A DNA stretch of 64,000 nt from Rhea pennata (Eukaryota > Chordata > Aves > Rheiformes > Rheidae). Under the pieces are notes generated by a model that was given only the letters and a program-made list of their open reading frames with translations, did not search any database and had not been told where the DNA came from. Positions 59,911 to 64,000 of this stretch are shown piece after piece. Within the stretch, counting starts at the first letter, position 1. Every line of letters starts with the position of its first letter. The translations under genes were made by a program, and so were the position numbers. The stretch is from contig NC_084663.1 of the NCBI RefSeq assembly GCF_028389875.1, forward strand, positions 16,196,666 through 16,260,665, given 5' to 3'.

Positions 59911-62372
59911 CCAGGGACACATCCAGTGCACTCCAATCCCTATTGGAGATGTGAAGGTCCAAATCAATGGGTGGTTCTCAGAACAGTTTCTAACAGCCTG
60001 TGCGTGGCGGAGTTTGGCTTAGGGGACCGAACTAAATCTAGTGTGACATAAAATCTACAAATCACATATAAAGTAGATCTAGAAACCTCAGCATCAAACT
60101 GCTTCAACATAGTGCATAACCGATGCATTACATTACTTGCTGAGATGTGTTGGTCATAGTGCCTGCTAAACTGTGTTTTACCCACTAGAATTCCTTTTCT
60201 TAATAAATGAGCAAGCTTCCGAGTTAAAACATTGTGTAATGTAGTGTATAGGCATACTACTCATTTTTAAACATTTTTTTTTTACATTTGCATTTTTTCA
60301 TGTGTTGTGGTTAGGCAAGTCATTCTTGTATCCACACTCCACCTTCTGCCATGCTTGCGTACTTATGTCTCATCTTAGCTGTATCTAAGTACAGGTAGAG
60401 AATTAGCTTCTCAGACGTCTATCCATGTGCTCAGGAGCAGAGATGTTTCTCAGTGACTATCTGGCAGCTCAGAGGAAGCCAGCAAATAATGAGGTCAGTA
60501 AGTGAAGGAAGATACTTGGAAATCCACCCTTAAACCCAGGTGGCCCAAACACTGCAGCTTTCCTCCAGCTTTGCTTTCCCTCTATTTCTGTTTACAAGTT
60601 TTTACCCCAGACTTTCTGCCCAAAAATATTTCCTTTCAGCCTGCTTAATAGGTTGGTGACAGCTGGCAGGAGGCACAGTTGGGCAATGATGCTCTTACTG
60701 AGAAACATGAAAATATTGTCCTGGATTCCGTATAAAGATGCAGATGCTTCTTATATCTGACACTAAAAATTAACTTTCATTGTTTCCTGACCCAGTCCAA
60801 TGCCAAATGAGCTGTTGTAATTGGTAGGGATATGAAGCAGTTTTGCTGACACCCTCAGGCTTTTCAGCCCTCAAAACCTAACAAATTCCAACTAGAGTAA
60901 TTTTTGCTTTGGGTATTTTTTGGGATCTTTTTGGGGTGGGGGAGAGGGTGGATAAAAAGGAGGTAGTACTCATACTATCTCTGTTCTTTTTAAGACCCTA
61001 GAAATGTCTGTTTTTCATAACAAGTTATGTTGCTTCTGGAAAATAATTAAACAGCCTGAAGATTAGCTTGTGTGTATTAGAGAGGGCATGTGTATTGGGA
61101 TAAAATTATGCCTCTTCTTTGATCCATTACCAGTCTCTCTAGCTGATTGCAGGTGAGAACTTTACGATTTGTCCTGAAGCCATGAAGGCTGCTTGAAATC
61201 TAGGAAAACCAGGATATCTTGGGGAAAATGAGATGCTATTCAGTAGCCACTAGTTGCTGAGCATATGCTTCTACTGAAATGTTGTGAATCACTATAGGAA
61301 GTTTGTCTTGCTTAATGTTTGGCATGATAGTGCGTGCATCATCCTTCAAAATCCCATGGTAAGAATTCATATTGGTCCAAAAAACAACTTCTTCCCTTTG
61401 CATAGTTTAAGCTCTTGCTGCCTTTAAGAAAGGAGTCCAGGACATTTTTCCGAAATAGTGTTACCAGCTGAGAGTGCTTGCTGCATTTACAGAAATCATT
61501 AAGTTGAATCCGTAAAAATGCCACCAACATTATGATGCAGATGGTTTTTCCAAGTGTCACTTGTTAACTCCAGCAGAATCAGTCTGGAATTTGAACAGAC
61601 CAAAGATACTTAAATAGCATGTTCTAATAGCATCTTCCATGTGCAATGACTAGCCTAATGCATGGATCTTTTTGTAATGTTTTACATGTATGAGGATATT
61701 GATTGATTTTGCTGTATGTGTCCTGGTGTCACTGTAGCAGCTGCTTCCGGTCCTATGTCCATGATTACTCTTTGGACTCCCTGGAAGAAAAGCGCATTAC
61801 CAAATGAAATTAGGAAGAAGCTGAAAGTAGCATGTTTCTGTGTAGAATCTTTAAAGATAGCTGAGATGATTGTTCGTTGCTGGCAGGGATACTACAGACC
61901 CAGGGACATAGGTTTTGAGAGCTTTTTGGTTTTGTAGGAGTCACTAAGGAAGCTAAAGAGTTTGCTTGCAGTAGGTAGTTATAATGATTCTATTTTAATA
62001 GTGATTTTCTTTTATGGTCTGGAAGGATATTTTATAGACCAAATCAAAAGAAAGAATGGTTTGTTTGTGCCAGTTCGATTTTTATTCTTTTTTTGACTGT
62101 TTGTTCATTTGGTGATTCTTCGTTTTGGTCCCTAGTATTCTTCAGTGGCTCAGGCAGTTTCAGAGTTGCACAGTGGTTTTTGCCTTTGTTCAGAGCTGAA
62201 AACCCATGCATGGTAAGTTAAGCCTTGATTTGCCTTGAGCTTTAGACATAAAATGGAAAATGAAATGAAGGAATTAATTTCAGTGAAAATGCTCCTTTCT
62301 CCCCCAATACTTAAAAGCAAGCTCATAATTTTTAAATAACACTTTAAATAGAAGTCAGAAGCTGCCATTCCT

Positions 62373-62431
62373 TAAAATAGTATAGAATTACTCCTGAAAT
62401 ACTATGGAATTACTAAAATAGTATGGAATTA
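62373..62431 (+). repeat. Three degenerate tandem units of about 20 bp
   Basis: Units of the form aaaata(g/c)tat(a/g)gaatta occur three times, near 62374, 62396 and 62415. Confidence 0.7.
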
Positions 62432-63327
62432 AATCACAACAGTGTCTCTTCTAGATGTTCTTCCAGAAAGAAACGTTTATGCCCTATACCAAGAACCAAT
62501 GCTTGGTGGGGCCTCAGGGATTTGCAGTAGCACAACTATTCCCTGGTTATATGAGCTCTACACTGAGCCAGGGAATATCTAGTGCTGGCGGTGGTGGGAA
62601 GAGGCAACAGCTGTCCTTGATCCCTTGGTAAATTGAAACCTAGTAATGTGGTTCCAGGATGGACACTACTGTTTTGGCAGTGCTGCGCTTCCTACCAGAG
62701 TAATGGAGAAAAAAATCAACACTTGGCAAATGAAACAAGTTCAAACAACCCCTTATCCCAAGCCCCACTGTTTTTTTTCTAGTGTCTCTTTACGAGGATC
62801 TTCTGCTAGCACACCTGTTTTTCTGAAATCTCATGTTCTTTTGTCTCAGCAGACAACAAATGTACTAACAAAAGTCTGTACTGTGAACATTAGCTAAGCA
62901 CTCTTCTGCATCTTTTGAAGTGAAGTGGCTTTCTTATGTTGTTTTTTTGTCTAGGAAAAACACTGGTTAGATTTTTTTTTTTTTGAAAGAGGTCTGTCAT
63001 TTAATTTACCTGAATGTTACTCTTTTAGCTGATGGATTAACTTGATGAGGAATGTAAAATACACATAAAAATCTGTTTACTGAAATCAGTGAGGAAATCT
63101 CTCAGAATTCCTATATGCTTTTGAAAAATGGGCTTCAGGCTTCTAAATAATTTATAAAAATCATTAGGATCTCCCCTCCTGTCTACTAGACATGTGAGTT
63201 TGTGTAGAAGCAATGAAAAGCTCCTTGTTCTCTGTATGCTTCTGTCTTCTAGTGCAAGTGAGCAGATCAGAACAGTTAAATAAGCACAAATTAGATTTTT
63301 TTTTTGTGGAAGGAGAAAAGCATATCA

Positions 63328-63840
63328 CGAATCACAGAATGGTTGAGGTTGGAAGGGACTTACGGAGATCATCTAGTCCAAGCCCTCTGCTCAAGTAGGG
63401 TCACCAACAGCACATTAGACAGGACCATGTCGAGACATCTTTTGAGTGTCTCCAAGGAAGGAGACTCCACAACCTCTGTGGACAACCTGTGCTAGTGCTC
63501 TGTCACCCTCACAGTAAAGAAGTTTTTCCTTGTGTTCAGATGGAACTTCCTGTGTTTCAGTTTGTGCCCATTGCCTCTTGTCCTGTCGCTTGGCACCACT
63601 GAAAAGATTGTGGCCCCATCCTCTTGACAGCCTTCCTTATGGTATTTGTAGGCATTGATAAGATCCCCTCTCGGTCTTCTCTTCTCCAGGCTAAATGAGT
63701 CTCAGCTCTTGCAGCTTTCCTCCTAGGAGAGATGCCTCAGTGCCCTAATCATCTTTGTAGCCCTATGCTGGACTCTCTCCAGTAGCTCCATACTCTGTTG
63801 TGCTAGGGAGCCTAGAACTGGACACAGTATCTAGCCAGGG
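63328..63840 (-). mobile_element. CR1 LINE 3' fragment, antisense, about 510 bp
   Basis: Starts at the 3' terminus (atcacagaatggttgaggtt, ggaagggact) and runs through the 3' UTR and the end of ORF2 in reverse, including gataagatcccctctcggtc and tttgtagccctatgctggac. Better preserved than the 35.4 kb copy. 5'-truncated at about 63.84 kb. Confidence 0.92.
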
Positions 63841-64000
63841 GAAGAGAGATCAGTCACAGTCATATACACCACTGAATTTTCAGCAACTTTGTAAAAAACT
63901 GCCCTTTACAGTATTTCATATTTATAAAGAAACCTGATTAACATGAGACTTGATTACCATTATATAAACGTGGCATTTAGGCAATGATATTCAGTCTTCA

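Larger units (their letters stand above)
39499..64000 (+). other. SLC2A13: SLC2A13 intron 3, 5' part (at least 24.5 kb, runs off the window)
   Basis: Begins GTATGC after exon 3. No continuation exon encoding the TM7 region was recognised, so the intron extends past the right edge. Contents: microsatellites at 45.6, 52.8 and 54.3 kb, poly-A and poly-T tracts, CpG-retaining patches at 47.2-47.5 kb and 56.5-60.0 kb, and a CR1 copy at 63.3-63.8 kb. Open frames across this interval are short and look like chance. Confidence 0.9.

Noticed and set aside
1..64000. CRISPR arrays, operons, prokaryotic elements
   Set aside because: The window is a vertebrate intron-rich locus; no regularly spaced direct repeats or bacterial gene organisation exist.

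Overview
The window is vertebrate nuclear DNA, most likely avian. The repeats are CR1-type LINE remnants, no mammalian SINEs are visible, the non-coding DNA is AT-leaning, and the one gene starts inside a very GC-rich CpG island. The species cannot be named from the sequence alone.

The only protein-coding gene I can support is the 5' part of SLC2A13 (HMIT, the proton/myo-inositol cotransporter) on the + strand. Three coding exons are present: 6396-6951, 32363-32522 and 39290-39498. Their splice phases join cleanly into 308 codons plus one base, roughly half of a protein that is about 650 residues in mammals. This covers the cytosolic N-terminus, transmembrane segments 1-6 and the PESPR motif. 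The fourth coding exon was not found, so intron 3 runs off the right edge.

Layout: 1-5.4 kb is upstream intergenic DNA with a decayed CR1 fragment at the left edge. From 5.45 to 7.57 kb lies a two-part CpG island holding the promoter, 5' UTR and exon 1. From 6.95 to 32.36 kb is intron 1, mostly featureless but with a well-formed cryptic exon at 15.7 kb and a CpG-rich patch at 31.3-32.0 kb just before exon 2. From 32.5 to 39.3 kb is intron 2, which carries three CR1 copies, including one with a recognisable reverse-transcriptase FADD motif. From 39.5 to 64.0 kb is the start of intron 3, with several microsatellites, CpG-retaining patches at 47.2-47.5 kb and 56.5-60.0 kb, and another CR1 copy at the right edge.

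No tRNA, rRNA, CRISPR array, operon or intact mobile element was seen. I did not find a new biological system. The items most worth checking are regulatory: the frame-breaking cryptic exon, the intronic CpG patches as possible alternative promoters or enhancers, an upstream ORF in the 5' leader, G-quadruplex motifs flanking exon 1, and RFX X-box-like sites in both the main and one intronic CpG region.
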